Shown one piece after another: positions 36,150 through 46,650 of a stretch of DNA of 50,614 nt; position 1 is the first letter of the stretch, and each line of letters opens with the position of its first letter. Below the pieces are notes generated by a model, which worked only from the letters and a program-made list of their open reading frames with translations, made no database searches and had not been told where the DNA came from. A program made the translations under genes and the position numbers. This DNA comes from an uncultured Massilia sp. Its GTDB lineage: Bacteria > Pseudomonadota > Gammaproteobacteria > Burkholderiales > Burkholderiaceae. The stretch lies in NCBI GenBank assembly GCA_946886065.1, contig CAMPHU010000008.1, positions 1-50,614 of the forward strand, written 5' to 3'.

Positions 36150-37091
36150 TTAGGTAAGGCAGTAGTCGACCGGCGCCAGCGGCGGCGGCAGGTGTTCGTC
36201 GCCCAGCGCGCTGCGCAGGTCGATCTCGACCGCGCGGCAGATCGCGTCCAGCGGCAGGTCGTTGGGCTCGGTGCCGAAAGGCTCTTCCAGCTCGTCGCCG
36301 AGCGCGTCGAGGCCGAAGAAGGTGTAGGCCACGATGGCCACCACCACCGGCGTCATGAAGCCGATCGAATCGACCAGGCCGAAGGGCAGCAGGAAACAGT
36401 ACATATAGGCGGTGCGGTGCAGCAGCAGCGAGTAGGAGAACGGCACCGGCGTGTTCTTGATGCGCTCGCAGGACGCGGCGGCGGCCGTCATCGCGGACAA
36501 GGTGGCGTCGATGCTCGCGGCCAGGCAGGGATCGATGCGCTTCTCGCCCAGGCACTGGCGCAGGTCCTGGCCCATGCGCTGCATCAGGTAGTCGGGGCGG
36601 TTCGGCGCATGCTGGGCCTGCGCGAACTCCTGCGCCCCCAGCATGCCGGCCACCCTGGGGTCGAGCGCCTGCTGGCGCAGCTGGTCGCGCAGAGTATGGA
36701 CGAAAGCAATAGCGCGCAGGATCATGCGCACCCGCACGTCGCCCAGGCCATCGCCGGCGCGGGCTTCGCCCTCCCCTTCGACCAGGCTGAGGCACTGGCG
36801 CGCCAGGTTGCGGCTGCGCAGCACGAGTTCGCCCCACAGCTTGCGCCCTTCCCAGAAGCGGTCATAGGCCGAGTTGTTGCGAAAGCCCAGGAAGATCGCG
36901 ACCGGCAGGCCGATCAGGGTAAAAGGGATGGTGGTGAGCGTGATCTTGAGCTCCCACAGGTCGCCATGCGACCAGGTGACCAGCAGCGCCACCACGATGT
37001 TGATCACCAGGGTGGGCAGGATGCGCGGCAGGATGGAGCCGCGCAGGAGCAGGAAGAGCTTGAGCCCTGAGGGCCGGTCTCGGATAATCAC
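36150..37091 (-). CDS. Bestrophin-like anion channel family protein
   Basis: About 313 residues from a GTG at 37091, chosen because bacterial bestrophin-like proteins begin at MIIRDRPSGLKL and this frame reads VIIRDRPSGLKLFLLLRGSI there; an open extension to 37160 would cover the operator-like repeats. Membrane segments ILPTLVINIVVALLVTWSH and TLTTIPFTLIGLPVAIFLGF, then FRNNSAYDRFWEGRKLWGEL (family signature), and later LPFGLVDSIGFMTPVVVAIV. Bacterial homologues form pentameric channels in the inner membrane. It is divergent from the MarR-type regulator at 37212, which probably controls it, and lies just upstream of the CoA-transferase gene on the same strand. Confidence 0.85.
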   Translation of the reverse strand: MIIRDRPSGLKLFLLLRGSILPRILPTLVINIVVALLVTWSHGDLWELKITLTTIPFTLIGLPVAIFLGFRNNSAYDRFWEGRKLWGELVLRSRNLARQCLSLVEGEGEARAGDGLGDVRVRMILRAIAFVHTLRDQLRQQALDPRVAGMLGAQEFAQAQHAPNRPDYLMQRMGQDLRQCLGEKRIDPCLAASIDATLSAMTAAAASCERIKNTPVPFSYSLLLHRTAYMYCFLLPFGLVDSIGFMTPVVVAIVAYTFFGLDALGDELEEPFGTEPNDLPLDAICRAVEIDLRSALGDEHLPPPLAPVDYCLT

Positions 37092-37134
37092 GATCGTTGT
37101 CGCACTTGAAAGAACATCGCAGTGAACCAGGAAT

Positions 37135-37171
37135 TCACTAACATGTTCGCAGTTAATCACTAATATGTTAG
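37135..37171. promoter_or_regulatory. Paired operator candidate for the MarR-type regulator
   Basis: TCACTAACATGTT (37135-37147) and TCACTAATATGTT (37157-37169) are near-identical 13-mers whose starts are 22 bases apart, about two helical turns. The second lies in the palindrome-like CTAATATGTTAG (37160-37171). They sit in the divergent gap between the bestrophin-like gene and the MarR gene, the usual place for autoregulation by this family. Confidence 0.55.
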
Positions 37172-37211
37172 CCAGTCAAGGCGAATTGCCAACACTGTCG
37201 AAGGAGTTCCC

Positions 37212-37682
37212 GTGCCCGGCCGGATCACCCACCGTAATCTACCCCAGCTGCTGTTGAAGGCGCGCGACGCACTGATGTCGCATTTCCGTCCCGTGTTGAA
37301 TCACTTCGGCGTGACCGAGCAGCAGTGGCGCATCCTGCGCGCGCTCGACGAGCACGGGCAGTTGGAACCGCGCGAACTGTGCGAGCTGTGCCAGATCCTG
37401 AGCCCGAGCATGGCGGGCATGCTGGCGCGCATGGAAGAGTTGAAGCTGGTGGAGCGCAGCCGCGTGGCGGCGGACCAGCGCCGCGTGATGGTGCGGCTGG
37501 CGGAGAAGGGAGACCGGCTGATCGACGAGATCGCGCCGCTGATCGAGCGGCAGTACCGGCTGATGGAGAAGGCCTGGGGCAAGCGCGTGGTCGACGATTT
37601 GTCGGGCGCGCTTGCCGGTTTCATCGCGGCGCAAGCGACCGGGGTGCCCCAGGTCGAGTTGCCGCCGCTGGAAGAAGAATAA
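37212..37682 (+). CDS. MarR family regulator, HpaR-like
   Basis: 156 residues from a GTG preceded by AAGGAG at good spacing. The opening THRNLPQLLLKARDALMSHF, followed by GVTEQQWRILRALDEHGQLE, closely resembles HpaR, the repressor of homoprotocatechuate degradation. The wing region is LVERSRVAADQRRVMVRLAE. No hpa catabolic genes are present; the neighbour is a bestrophin-like channel. The name therefore reflects sequence type, not proven target, and I leave the symbol blank. Likely a dimer repressing itself and the divergent gene through the repeats at 37135-37171, released by a phenolic or other aromatic ligand. Confidence 0.87.
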   Translation: MPGRITHRNLPQLLLKARDALMSHFRPVLNHFGVTEQQWRILRALDEHGQLEPRELCELCQILSPSMAGMLARMEELKLVERSRVAADQRRVMVRLAEKGDRLIDEIAPLIERQYRLMEKAWGKRVVDDLSGALAGFIAAQATGVPQVELPPLEEE

Positions 37683-37685
37683 GCC

Positions 37686-38387
37686 TCAGGCTTTCTTGCG
37701 GCGGCGGACCATCCAGCCCAGCATCGCCAGGCAGCCGCCCATCATGCCCAGCGAACCGGGTTCCGGCACCTCGGCGACCGGAGGCTGCAGCACTTTCACC
37801 TCGTCGCCGGTCATGGTGTGGTTGTAGATGCTGATGTAATCGACCGCGCCGCGCCCCGCTTCTCCGCCATTGTCGCGGAAGAAGTGCATGGCATTGGCGG
37901 TGAAGTCGGCGACACTATCCTTGTCGAAGATGCTCATCACCAGATCGCCGTTCTTGTACAGGTTGAACGTCTTGCCGCTGTCGCGCGTGATGGTGAGGCG
38001 GGTGTCCTTGCCCAGTTCGAGCTTGCCGGCCGACGTGCCGTAGTTGTAGAGGTTGAACTTGTCGGTCCAGGTGTACAGGCCGGTGTCGTCCGCCAGGTTC
38101 CTGAAGTCGAGGATGCGGGTGTAGCTGTTGAAGGGGTTGAATGCGTCGAGGCGGAACATCATGTCGATCGTGTAGACGCCGCCCAGCTTCTCGTCCAGGC
38201 GCAGGCCCTGGTTGGGGCCGAATGCGTAACCGGTGGCGCCGAGCTGGCCGCTGGCATGGGCCACGAGCGACTTGCCGCCCTGGCTGTCGGCCAGCGAATT
38301 GTTCAGCTCATAATGGTGGATCAGGGATGCACGGCTGTCGAGGGCAACGAACAGCAGGGCCGTCGCCATCAGCTTGTGAAATTTCAT
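37686..38387 (-). CDS. PEP-CTERM protein with LamG/concanavalin-like domain
   Basis: 233 residues. Signal peptide MKFHKLMATALLFVALDSRA. A LamG-like beta-sandwich follows (LIHHYELNNSLADSQGG, YTIDMMFRLDAFNPFNSYTR, GAVDYISIYNHTMTGDEVKV). The C-terminus is a textbook PEP-CTERM sorting signal: VPEPGSLGMMGGCLAMLGW, then VRRRKKA. Such proteins are processed by exosortase and reach the cell surface or exopolysaccharide matrix; no exosortase gene is in this window. Its upstream region is AT-rich, with TATAAG close to the start on this strand, so the leader may be very short. It ends three bases from the stop of the convergent MarR gene. Confidence 0.9.
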   Translation of the reverse strand: MKFHKLMATALLFVALDSRASLIHHYELNNSLADSQGGKSLVAHASGQLGATGYAFGPNQGLRLDEKLGGVYTIDMMFRLDAFNPFNSYTRILDFRNLADDTGLYTWTDKFNLYNYGTSAGKLELGKDTRLTITRDSGKTFNLYKNGDLVMSIFDKDSVADFTANAMHFFRDNGGEAGRGAVDYISIYNHTMTGDEVKVLQPPVAEVPEPGSLGMMGGCLAMLGWMVRRRKKA

Positions 38388-38442
38388 TTCAAAAATACCT
38401 TATAAGTGAAATTTTGTTTCATCCCCGATCACCAGGGATGGC

Positions 38443-38964
38443 TTACTGAATCACTCCGCAGGCCATGCGGCCTCCCCCGCCGCCCAATGGCGACGGGTGG
38501 TCGGCGTGGTTGTCGCCGCCGGCATGGACCATCAGGGCCTTGCCCTTCACGTCCGCCAGCTTCAGGCGCGGCGCGAGGACCGGGTTGCCGGCGTTGCCTT
38601 TGTCGTCGACGGTCAGCGCCGGCAGGTCGCCCAGGTGGCCGTCGCCCCACGGCGTGCCGTGGCGCTTGGTGGCGGCCGGGTCCAGGTGGCCGCCGGCGGC
38701 GCCCGCCGGCACCGTTTTCCCATCCTTCTGGTTGGCGGCGCAGCTGCCGTTTTCGTGCACGTGGAAACCGTGCAGGCCCGGCGGCAGCTTGGACAGCTGG
38801 GGCGTGAACACCAGGCCGTAGCGGGTCTCGCTGATGGTCACGGTGCCGACTTCGGGGCCGTCGCCCTTGTCGGTGGCCATCTTCAGCGTCACCTTGGTAT
38901 CGGCAGCGTTGGCGGCGGCGCAAACGCTACCCAGCAGTACGGCGCTCATCCATCGAAAGTTCAT
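38443..38964 (-). CDS. sodC: Cu/Zn superoxide dismutase
   Basis: 173 residues from the ATG at 38964, preceded by GAGGAGGAT; the open frame runs 84 bases further upstream without a comparable ribosome site. A signal peptide ([20 protein letters not shown]) sends it to the periplasm. All metal-binding motifs are present: [12 protein letters not shown] (copper His pair and disulfide Cys), AGGHLDP and [18 protein letters not shown] (zinc His and Asp), [16 protein letters not shown] (copper His), and GRMACGVIQ (second Cys, active-site Arg before it). It dismutates superoxide arising in the periplasm. Only 55 bases separate it from the PEP-CTERM gene downstream. Confidence 0.95.
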   Translation of the reverse strand: MNFRWMSAVLLGSVCAAANAADTKVTLKMATDKGDGPEVGTVTISETRYGLVFTPQLSKLPPGLHGFHVHENGSCAANQKDGKTVPAGAAGGHLDPAATKRHGTPWGDGHLGDLPALTVDDKGNAGNPVLAPRLKLADVKGKALMVHAGGDNHADHPSPLGGGGGRMACGVIQ

Positions 38965-39086
38965 GACATCCTCCTCGAAGAGATTCACAGAGATAATAAA
39001 AAGCCAATGAAGTGTAGACCATCCCCACGGGTGGGGGGTGTTCGTCACTCCTTCTGTGCCATAGACGGCACAAAAATGTCTATTGA

Positions 39087-39581
39087 TTAGGGCTTGTATT
39101 GGAAATTACTGAAGGGAAATCCTCGCTCTCCTTCCGACAGCCGAGAGACCAGCTGAAGCAAACGGAGCTTAATACTCAATTTCATTGGCAGGTTTCCCGT
39201 CGATACGAAGGTTCGACCGCACGAAAGCTGTATGCAGAAGCCATATGTTTCCTCTTGAGGAAACGTATGAATATTGTGTGCTACGGTGCAGAAAAGCGTC
39301 GATCGACTCTCTACAGTCAGTGGAAACTTAATGAACTGCTTCGAAACCACATCTCCCACCTGGCTCAGCCATGTGATGTGGCCCTTGGGATCAATGTGAC
39401 CGAGCGCAATGAGCTTCACGCCAAATGCGCTTCCGTTTTTAATCTTCACTCCTTCAAACCACCGCTTGCTGAAATATTCATGAGAGATCTTGACTCGATG
39501 AGCATCCCGTTTAAACGTGAAGTACAACGCGACGCCAGAAAAAACTAAAGAAATGATGGATATCAATATAGAAAGTGACAT
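39087..39581 (-). CDS. Hypothetical membrane-anchored protein in an AT-rich patch
   Basis: 164 residues if started at the ATG at 39581; an upstream GTG at 39638 would extend it across a strong hairpin, so the shorter form is preferred. One N-terminal membrane segment ([20 protein letters not shown]) is followed by a basic stretch and a beta-rich soluble part ([40 protein letters not shown]) that could be a small cytoplasmic or periplasmic sandwich domain. I do not recognise the family. Base composition is clearly more AT-rich than the neighbours and codon use differs (many AAA, TTT, ATA), a sign of recent acquisition. No ribosome site is obvious, so expression is uncertain. Confidence 0.5.
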   Translation of the reverse strand: MSLSILISIISLVFSGVALYFTFKRDAHRVKISHEYFSKRWFEGVKIKNGSAFGVKLIALGHIDPKGHITWLSQVGDVVSKQFIKFPLTVESRSTLFCTVAHNIHTFPQEETYGFCIQLSCGRTFVSTGNLPMKLSIKLRLLQLVSRLSEGERGFPFSNFQYKP

Positions 39582-39605
39582 TGCGGGTAAAGAAAAATAA
39601 GACTT

Positions 39606-39632
39606 GGCTTTAGAGCAGAAAACGCTAAAGCC
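39606..39632. other. 8-base-stem hairpin upstream of the orphan membrane protein
   Basis: GGCTTTAG (39606-39613) pairs with CTAAAGCC (39625-39632) around an 11-base loop. It lies in the AT-rich gap of about 150 bases between the orphan gene and the LuxR-type gene ending at 39734. Nothing else is seen in this gap apart from the short palindrome CCGCTTTAGCGG near 39668. Confidence 0.5.
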
Positions 39633-39733
39633 AGCCACGTTGACAAAACCAATGTGTGCGTCAGAAACCCGCTTTAGCGGAACCTTCCCAATTCAAGCGG
39701 ATCAGTTGTTTATCTGTCCGTCAGTTGGGAGTG

Positions 39734-40726
39734 CTACATGCGCGAGATGGCGGGACGAAGGATGGCCAGCAGGCCCGCTTCGGAGGTGCAGCCGAACTTT
39801 TCGTAGACGGCCTTGACGCAGTCGCGCAGCACGGCGTCGCTGACGTCCATGCGCGAACGCGCGGCATCGCGCCCGCCGCCCAGGCCCATCCAGAACGCCA
39901 CTTCCATCTGCTGCGGCGACAGCTCGACGCTGCCGAGCGCGCGCCAGATCCGCAGCGGCATCGGGACCACGTACTTGAGGAAGATGCCGACCGTGCGGCC
40001 GTGGATGGCGTCGTGGCTGCCGGAACTCATCCACTGCGCGCGCGCCTCCAGCACGCCGCCGGCCAGGTCGAGGGTGCCGGCCGGCAGGCGCCAGGGATAG
40101 CGCTCGCCATGCACCACCGATTCCACCAGCCGCAGGCAGAACGGCGGCAGGCTGCGGCGGTCGAAGACCTGCTGCTCCTGCGAGGCCAGCAGGTCGAGCA
40201 GGGCGCCCGCCGAGTCGCTCAGGAACAGGATGTCGCCGCCGATGGTGGACAGCAGCATGGCCTCGTCCTCGATCACGCCGGACAGGCCGGTGCCGACGCT
40301 GTCGGCATTGCGCAGGGCGAATTCAAAGTAGTTGGCGACGCGGCCCAGGTCTTCGTCGTCGTCCTGGTCGAAGGCCGGGCCTTCGTCGCGCAGCAGGGTG
40401 ACGGTGCCGAGGGGCGCCGCGTTGCTGCCCAGCTGGACCTCCAGCACATGGGCCGCGCGCACCCTCGCCTCGCCTGGCGCCACGTTGCTGAAGTTGGCCG
40501 AATCGCCGTAGAAATAGCCGTTCGGCGGCGGCAGCACGCCCAACACGTTTGCCTCCTGCACCTCTTCCGGCGCGCGCGGGGCGTGCAGGAACAGCTGGGA
40601 CGCGCTGTTGGGTATCAGCTCGCGCACCAGCTCCAGGGCGTCGGGAATGATCGTCATCAGGTGCAGGCCGCCGGAGCATAGGATCCGGAGCCGCGCCCAC
40701 TGGCGGCTGTTCTTCTTTCGGGACAC
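39734..40726 (-). CDS. LuxR-type transcriptional regulator with N-terminal sensor-like domain
   Basis: 330 residues from a GTG at 40726 (an ATG at 40657 is possible). The C-terminus is a LuxR-like HTH, VELSPQQMEVAFWMGLGGGR, then DVSDAVLRDCVKAVYEKFGC, more divergent than usual in its first helix. The N-terminal 250 residues have no receiver motif and look GAF/PAS-like (VLEVQLGSNAAPLGTVTLL, EDLGRVANYFEFALRNAD). It starts 27 bases after the stop of the hybrid kinase on the same strand and is probably co-transcribed. Because it lacks a phospho-acceptor Asp, it may respond to a bound ligand instead of accepting phosphate from the kinase. Confidence 0.75.
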   Translation of the reverse strand: MSRKKNSRQWARLRILCSGGLHLMTIIPDALELVRELIPNSASQLFLHAPRAPEEVQEANVLGVLPPPNGYFYGDSANFSNVAPGEARVRAAHVLEVQLGSNAAPLGTVTLLRDEGPAFDQDDDEDLGRVANYFEFALRNADSVGTGLSGVIEDEAMLLSTIGGDILFLSDSAGALLDLLASQEQQVFDRRSLPPFCLRLVESVVHGERYPWRLPAGTLDLAGGVLEARAQWMSSGSHDAIHGRTVGIFLKYVVPMPLRIWRALGSVELSPQQMEVAFWMGLGGGRDAARSRMDVSDAVLRDCVKAVYEKFGCTSEAGLLAILRPAISRM

Positions 40727-40753
40727 GAATCAGGCTAAAGTGATGTCAGGATT

Positions 40754-43513
<2,760 letters not shown>

Positions 43514-43642
43514 CGTGCTCGTATGGACAGAAAGACCAGACTGTGTGTCTCTAATCTGCGCATCATAACAGTCCTGCATACGAGGGGGTGTACTGCTGGG
43601 CAAAATGAGGGATGCACACAACAGCCCGGTTTTTTGCCCTCT

Positions 43643-44212
43643 TTACGCCGCGTGTTGGCGCTCCAGGCCGGCCAGCAGGGTGCGGGTGTCGGTGATGGTG
43701 GCGTATTCGCCGTCGAGGTTGGACAGGGACATGGCGTGGACCTCGTCGGGGCTGCGCTGCCTGCCTTCGTGGTCGCGTCTGGCGAAGGTAAAGGTGGCGT
43801 CGGAGACGACCGTGGTGGCGAAACCCAGGTTGCCGGCGGAGCGGGCGCTGTCTTCGACCGAGATGTTGGTGCTGACGCCGGCGATGACCAGTTTCTCGAT
43901 GCCGCGGGTGCGCAGCCAGCGTTCCAGCCCGCTGTGGACGAAGGCGTCGGGGACGTTTTTCTCGACCACGTGTTCGTGCGGGAAGGGCGCGAACTCGGGC
44001 TGGAAGGCGGCGCCGGGCTGGCCCGGGGCGAAGCCGGAGCGTGGGTTGCGCGAGATGTGGCGGACGTGGACGACCGGCGCCCCGGCGGCGCGCCAGGCGG
44101 CGAGCAGGCTGGCGATGTTGGATTCGGCTTGCGGGTTGTTGCGCGGGCCGGCGTCAAGGCTGGCCATGCAGTCCTGCATGTCGATGATGATCAGGGTCGG
44201 GAATGCGGTCAT
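43643..44212 (-). CDS. Isochorismatase-fold hydrolase-like protein, Ser at nucleophile position
   Basis: 189 residues. The isochorismatase/cysteine-hydrolase fold is shown by LIIIDMQDCM (catalytic Asp), EKNVPDAFVHSGLERWL (catalytic Lys) and VIAGVSTNISVEDSARSAGN (nucleophile loop). The usual Cys of the triad is Ser here (STNISVED), a variation known in a large subfamily with TNNSVE-type loops; activity and substrate of that group are unclear. C-terminal MSLSNLDGEYATITDTRTLL is also typical of it. Last gene of a four-gene minus-strand operon (XRE-cupin, GNAT, PhyH-like, this gene), 12 bases after the PhyH-like stop. Confidence 0.85.
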   Translation of the reverse strand: MTAFPTLIIIDMQDCMASLDAGPRNNPQAESNIASLLAAWRAAGAPVVHVRHISRNPRSGFAPGQPGAAFQPEFAPFPHEHVVEKNVPDAFVHSGLERWLRTRGIEKLVIAGVSTNISVEDSARSAGNLGFATTVVSDATFTFARRDHEGRQRSPDEVHAMSLSNLDGEYATITDTRTLLAGLERQHAA

Positions 44213-44224
44213 GGTGATGAGCAG

Positions 44225-44899
44225 TTAAACGGTCCGTTGCCACGCGAGCCCGAACGGCAGCGCGCGTGGGCCGAAGACGACATGCAGGACGCGGCGGCGG
44301 CTGCCGCCATCGGCTTTCGAGGAGGCGTGCAGGACCAGCGGCCGCATGGCGAGCGCATCGCCGCGTTCCGCCGTGCAGGCGACGAGCGGTCCCGCCTGAC
44401 GGTAGCGGCTTGCGTCCTCGGCGCCGATCCTGCCGTACCGGTGCGTGCCGGGCACGAACTGGAGCGGGCCATCGCTCTCATCGCAGCGGTCGAGGTGGAG
44501 GCGCACCGCCACCAGCTGGGCGAGGACGTCGGCCGGCGGCTGCACGAAGGTGCCGCCCTCCTTTTCCGACCAGCCGCGCAGCGCGGGATGCTCGACGCGG
44601 GAGGCGACCGGAATGCTCAGGTCCTGGTGGATGGGCACCAGCCAGTTGCGCTCGGCCGACTTCTCGAAATAGGTGCATTGCACGGCTGCGTAATGCTCGG
44701 GAACGAGCTGCGCGATGGCGGGATGGGCGCGCAGGCGTTGCGCAAGGGAGCGGCACCAGTCCTCGGCAAGCAGGCAGCGGGTGCCGGCCGAATCGCTGCC
44801 GAGCGCTGTCAGCTTCTCGACCAGCGGCTCGCATTCTTCCGGTGGCAGGACTTGCGGGATGCCGGCGAAGCCGTCGGCATCGAACCGTTCACTGAGCAT
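44225..44899 (-). CDS. Phytanoyl-CoA dioxygenase (PhyH)-like Fe(II)/2-oxoglutarate oxygenase
   Basis: About 224 residues from the ATG at 44899; a TTG at 44923 that overlaps the previous stop (TTGA) would add eight residues. The double-stranded beta-helix iron site is visible: VPIHQDLSIPVA supplies HxD, and RPLVLHASSKADGGSRRRVL supplies the distal His plus the Arg that holds 2-oxoglutarate. VRLHLDRCDESDGPLQFVPG is the conserved core strand of PhyH proteins. The family hydroxylates small molecules or acyl groups; the substrate here is unknown. Middle of the XRE-cupin operon; the combination with an acetyltransferase and an isochorismatase-fold protein suggests modification of a small metabolite or amino acid. 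Confidence 0.82.
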   Translation of the reverse strand: MLSERFDADGFAGIPQVLPPEECEPLVEKLTALGSDSAGTRCLLAEDWCRSLAQRLRAHPAIAQLVPEHYAAVQCTYFEKSAERNWLVPIHQDLSIPVASRVEHPALRGWSEKEGGTFVQPPADVLAQLVAVRLHLDRCDESDGPLQFVPGTHRYGRIGAEDASRYRQAGPLVACTAERGDALAMRPLVLHASSKADGGSRRRVLHVVFGPRALPFGLAWQRTV

Positions 44900-44919
44900 C
44901 TGGTTCTCGGGTGGTGGAG

Positions 44920-45444
44920 TCAAAGATGCTTGTAATAATACGTGGTCGCGGCCATGGCGCCATCCGGCATCAGCGCATAGTTCGGGATGACGCCGACACG
45001 TTGCCAGCCCAGGCGTTCGTACAGGCGCTCGGCTTCGGGGCTGGCGGTGTCCAGCACGAGCACGGTGCGCTGCTGCTTGCGGGCTTCTCCCTCGATCGCC
45101 AGCATCAGCTGCTGCCCTACTCCGCCGCAGCGCGCCTGGCGGTGGACGAGCAGCTTGGCGATGTCGGCGCGGTGGGGCTGGTTGTCGGGCATGGAGGTGA
45201 TCATCTGGACGGTGCCGACGATGCGGCCTTCCTCATCCTCCGCGACGACCAGTGTGCGCTCGCCGCGTCCGACACCATCAATTACGTTCTGCCAGAAGTT
45301 GCGCGCCTTTTCGCGCTCGAGCGGCAGCATGAAACTGACCGAGGCGCCGCCTTCAACGCAATCCAGCAGAAGATCGGTGAGGCCGTCGATGCAGCCGCTG
45401 GCTTCGCGTGCTTCGACACGGCGTACGGCGAGAGTGGTCGTCAT
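44920..45444 (-). CDS. GNAT family N-acetyltransferase
   Basis: 174 residues; AGGAGG precedes the ATG. The GNAT core is clear: VVAEDEEGRIVGTVQMI (beta-4), DIAKLLVHRQARCGGVGQQL (acetyl-CoA pyrophosphate loop, RxxGxG-like RCGGVG) and LDTASPEAERLYERLGWQRV (motif B). It transfers an acetyl group from acetyl-CoA to an amine; the acceptor is unknown. Its start overlaps the stop of the XRE-cupin regulator gene by four bases (ATGA), and its own stop overlaps or abuts the PhyH-like start, so the operon is tightly coupled. Confidence 0.92.
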   Translation of the reverse strand: MTTTLAVRRVEAREASGCIDGLTDLLLDCVEGGASVSFMLPLEREKARNFWQNVIDGVGRGERTLVVAEDEEGRIVGTVQMITSMPDNQPHRADIAKLLVHRQARCGGVGQQLMLAIEGEARKQQRTVLVLDTASPEAERLYERLGWQRVGVIPNYALMPDGAMAATTYYYKHL

Positions 45445-46022
45445 GCATTCCTCCTGGGCAGTTTGTGCGACTGGCTGACCAGCGCGACCAGATAGCGTGC
45501 CGGTTTAGTAGTGGGGTTATGGTAGGTGATCGGCTGGTCGAGCCGCATGGCCAAACAATCACCAGCGGAGAGCGTCCAATGCGATTCGCCGACCGTGACG
45601 TTCATCGTGCCCTCGATCAGCCAGACCTGCTGTTGGACGTCGACGTCGCGCGCAGCGGTCTCGTAGGCGACCCGCTGACCGGGTGGGAAACTGACTTCGA
45701 CCAGTTGGATGGACGAGTCGATGGGTGGAGAAAGATTGCGTCGCACGTAGCCGGAGCCGGGATCGGTCCACACCAGCTGGTCCGGTGCACGCGAAACCGG
45801 GATTGCCGTGCCGGTTGGCTGTTCGAACAGTGAAGCGACGGTCACCCCCAGCGCAGCGCTCAGCTTATCCAGTACTGTCGCTGTGGCGCTGCTTTCGCCA
45901 CGTTCGATGAGCGAAATATTAGAGCGGCTGACGCCGCTGCGCTCTGCCAGCGCGGCCAAGGACAAGCCTTGAGAATCGCGCAGCTGGCGAAGTCGACTGG
46001 CAATGACAGAATTGATATCCAT
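45441..46022 (-). CDS. XRE-family regulator with C-terminal cupin domain
   Basis: 193 residues. N-terminal HTH_3: VIASRLRQLRDSQGLSLAAL, AERSGVSRSNISLIERGESS (recognition helix). C-terminal cupin (~105-185): VSFPPGQRVAYETAARDVDV, VWLIEGTMNVTVGE, LSAGDCLAMRLDQPITYHNP. This layout is common in regulators that sense a small ligand through the cupin and control adjacent metabolic genes. First gene of the operon with GNAT, PhyH-like and isochorismatase-fold genes. The promoter at 46029-46056 places the predicted transcript start at or next to the ATG and there is no ribosome site, so the message may be leaderless. Confidence 0.9.
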   Translation of the reverse strand: MDINSVIASRLRQLRDSQGLSLAALAERSGVSRSNISLIERGESSATATVLDKLSAALGVTVASLFEQPTGTAIPVSRAPDQLVWTDPGSGYVRRNLSPPIDSSIQLVEVSFPPGQRVAYETAARDVDVQQQVWLIEGTMNVTVGESHWTLSAGDCLAMRLDQPITYHNPTTKPARYLVALVSQSHKLPRRNA

Positions 46023-46028
46023 TCGTCC

Positions 46029-46056
46029 ACTATACTGGATAAATTCATCTTGTAAA
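46029..46056 (-). promoter_or_regulatory. Sigma-70 promoter of the XRE-cupin operon
   Basis: On the minus strand: TTTACA (46056-46051), 16-base spacer, TATAGT (46034-46029). A start of transcription about seven bases further falls at 46022, the A of the ATG. Confidence 0.6.
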
Positions 46057-46069
46057 CTAGACGAGCGCT

Positions 46070-46082
46070 AGATTACTAATCT
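46070..46082. promoter_or_regulatory. 13-base palindrome upstream of the XRE-cupin promoter
   Basis: AGATTA-C-TAATCT is a perfect palindrome, 14 bases upstream of the -35 element of the operon promoter. It is a candidate operator for the XRE-cupin protein. The remainder of the gap to 46182 shows no gene. Confidence 0.4.
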
Positions 46083-46182
46083 TGAGTTCTGGCGGTCTTG
46101 CGCGGCAATTGTTGTGCTAAATCAGCGTTCGAAATCCTTTCATGACGAAGAATCATTCTCGAATTCTTCACAGGAGAGGCCG

Positions 46183-46644
46183 ATGGCGACGATCCCTATC
46201 CAGGACAAACGAGGTTTTTTTGTCTTGCCGCAGGGTTTTGAGGGTGGGGGCTACTACACCTACGGCACGCCGAATCATGGACGCAGCCAATACGCGCATC
46301 CACGCATGCTGACGGTGATCCAGTTTGTTGCAACCAGATGGTGTCAAACAGACTCGCGGAAATTCGGGATCGGAAATATCAGCCTCGCAGAAGGCGTTGA
46401 TCACCCCGACCACAAATCCCATGAGAGTGGACTTGAAGTGGACATCAGGCCTTTGCGCAAAGATGGGAAGGAAATCGGCTGTACGCGCTTCGACGCCGAG
46501 TATGATCGTGAGGGGACGGCGAAGCTCATCGGTTTGTTTTACCAGCACCCGATGGTAGCGCTGGTTGCCTTTAACGACAGGCAGATCCATCGAGTACGGC
46601 CGGTCAGGGGTCACGACAATCACTTCCATGTAGAAGTGCGCTGA
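46183..46644 (+). CDS. LAS-superfamily (M74/MepA-like) murein endopeptidase domain protein without signal peptide
   Basis: 153 residues from the ATG at 46183, preceded by AGGAGA; the frame is open further upstream but without a site. Zinc motifs of the LAS metallopeptidases are present: SHESGLEVDIRPLRKDG gives H80 and D87 with the MepA spacing, and GHDNHFHVEV gives H147-x-H149. GIGNISLAEG before the first motif is also seen in M74 proteins. The family cleaves peptide crosslinks of murein. No signal peptide or membrane segment is present, so delivery would need another route, for instance type VI secretion or lysis. A small secreted protein gene starts six bases later. Composition is less GC-rich than the neighbours. 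Confidence 0.8.
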   Translation: MATIPIQDKRGFFVLPQGFEGGGYYTYGTPNHGRSQYAHPRMLTVIQFVATRWCQTDSRKFGIGNISLAEGVDHPDHKSHESGLEVDIRPLRKDGKEIGCTRFDAEYDREGTAKLIGLFYQHPMVALVAFNDRQIHRVRPVRGHDNHFHVEVR

Positions 46645-46650
46645 GGAACA

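Noticed and set aside
39023..39036. CCCCAC-GG-GTGGGG hairpin upstream of sodC as a terminator or operator
   Set aside because: Short stem, no T run, and no second copy; too little to call.
43840..43870. Ser for Cys in the isochorismatase-fold protein as a unique inactivating mutation
   Set aside because: A large subfamily with TNNSVE-like loops has Ser here, so it is a family trait and not a lesion.
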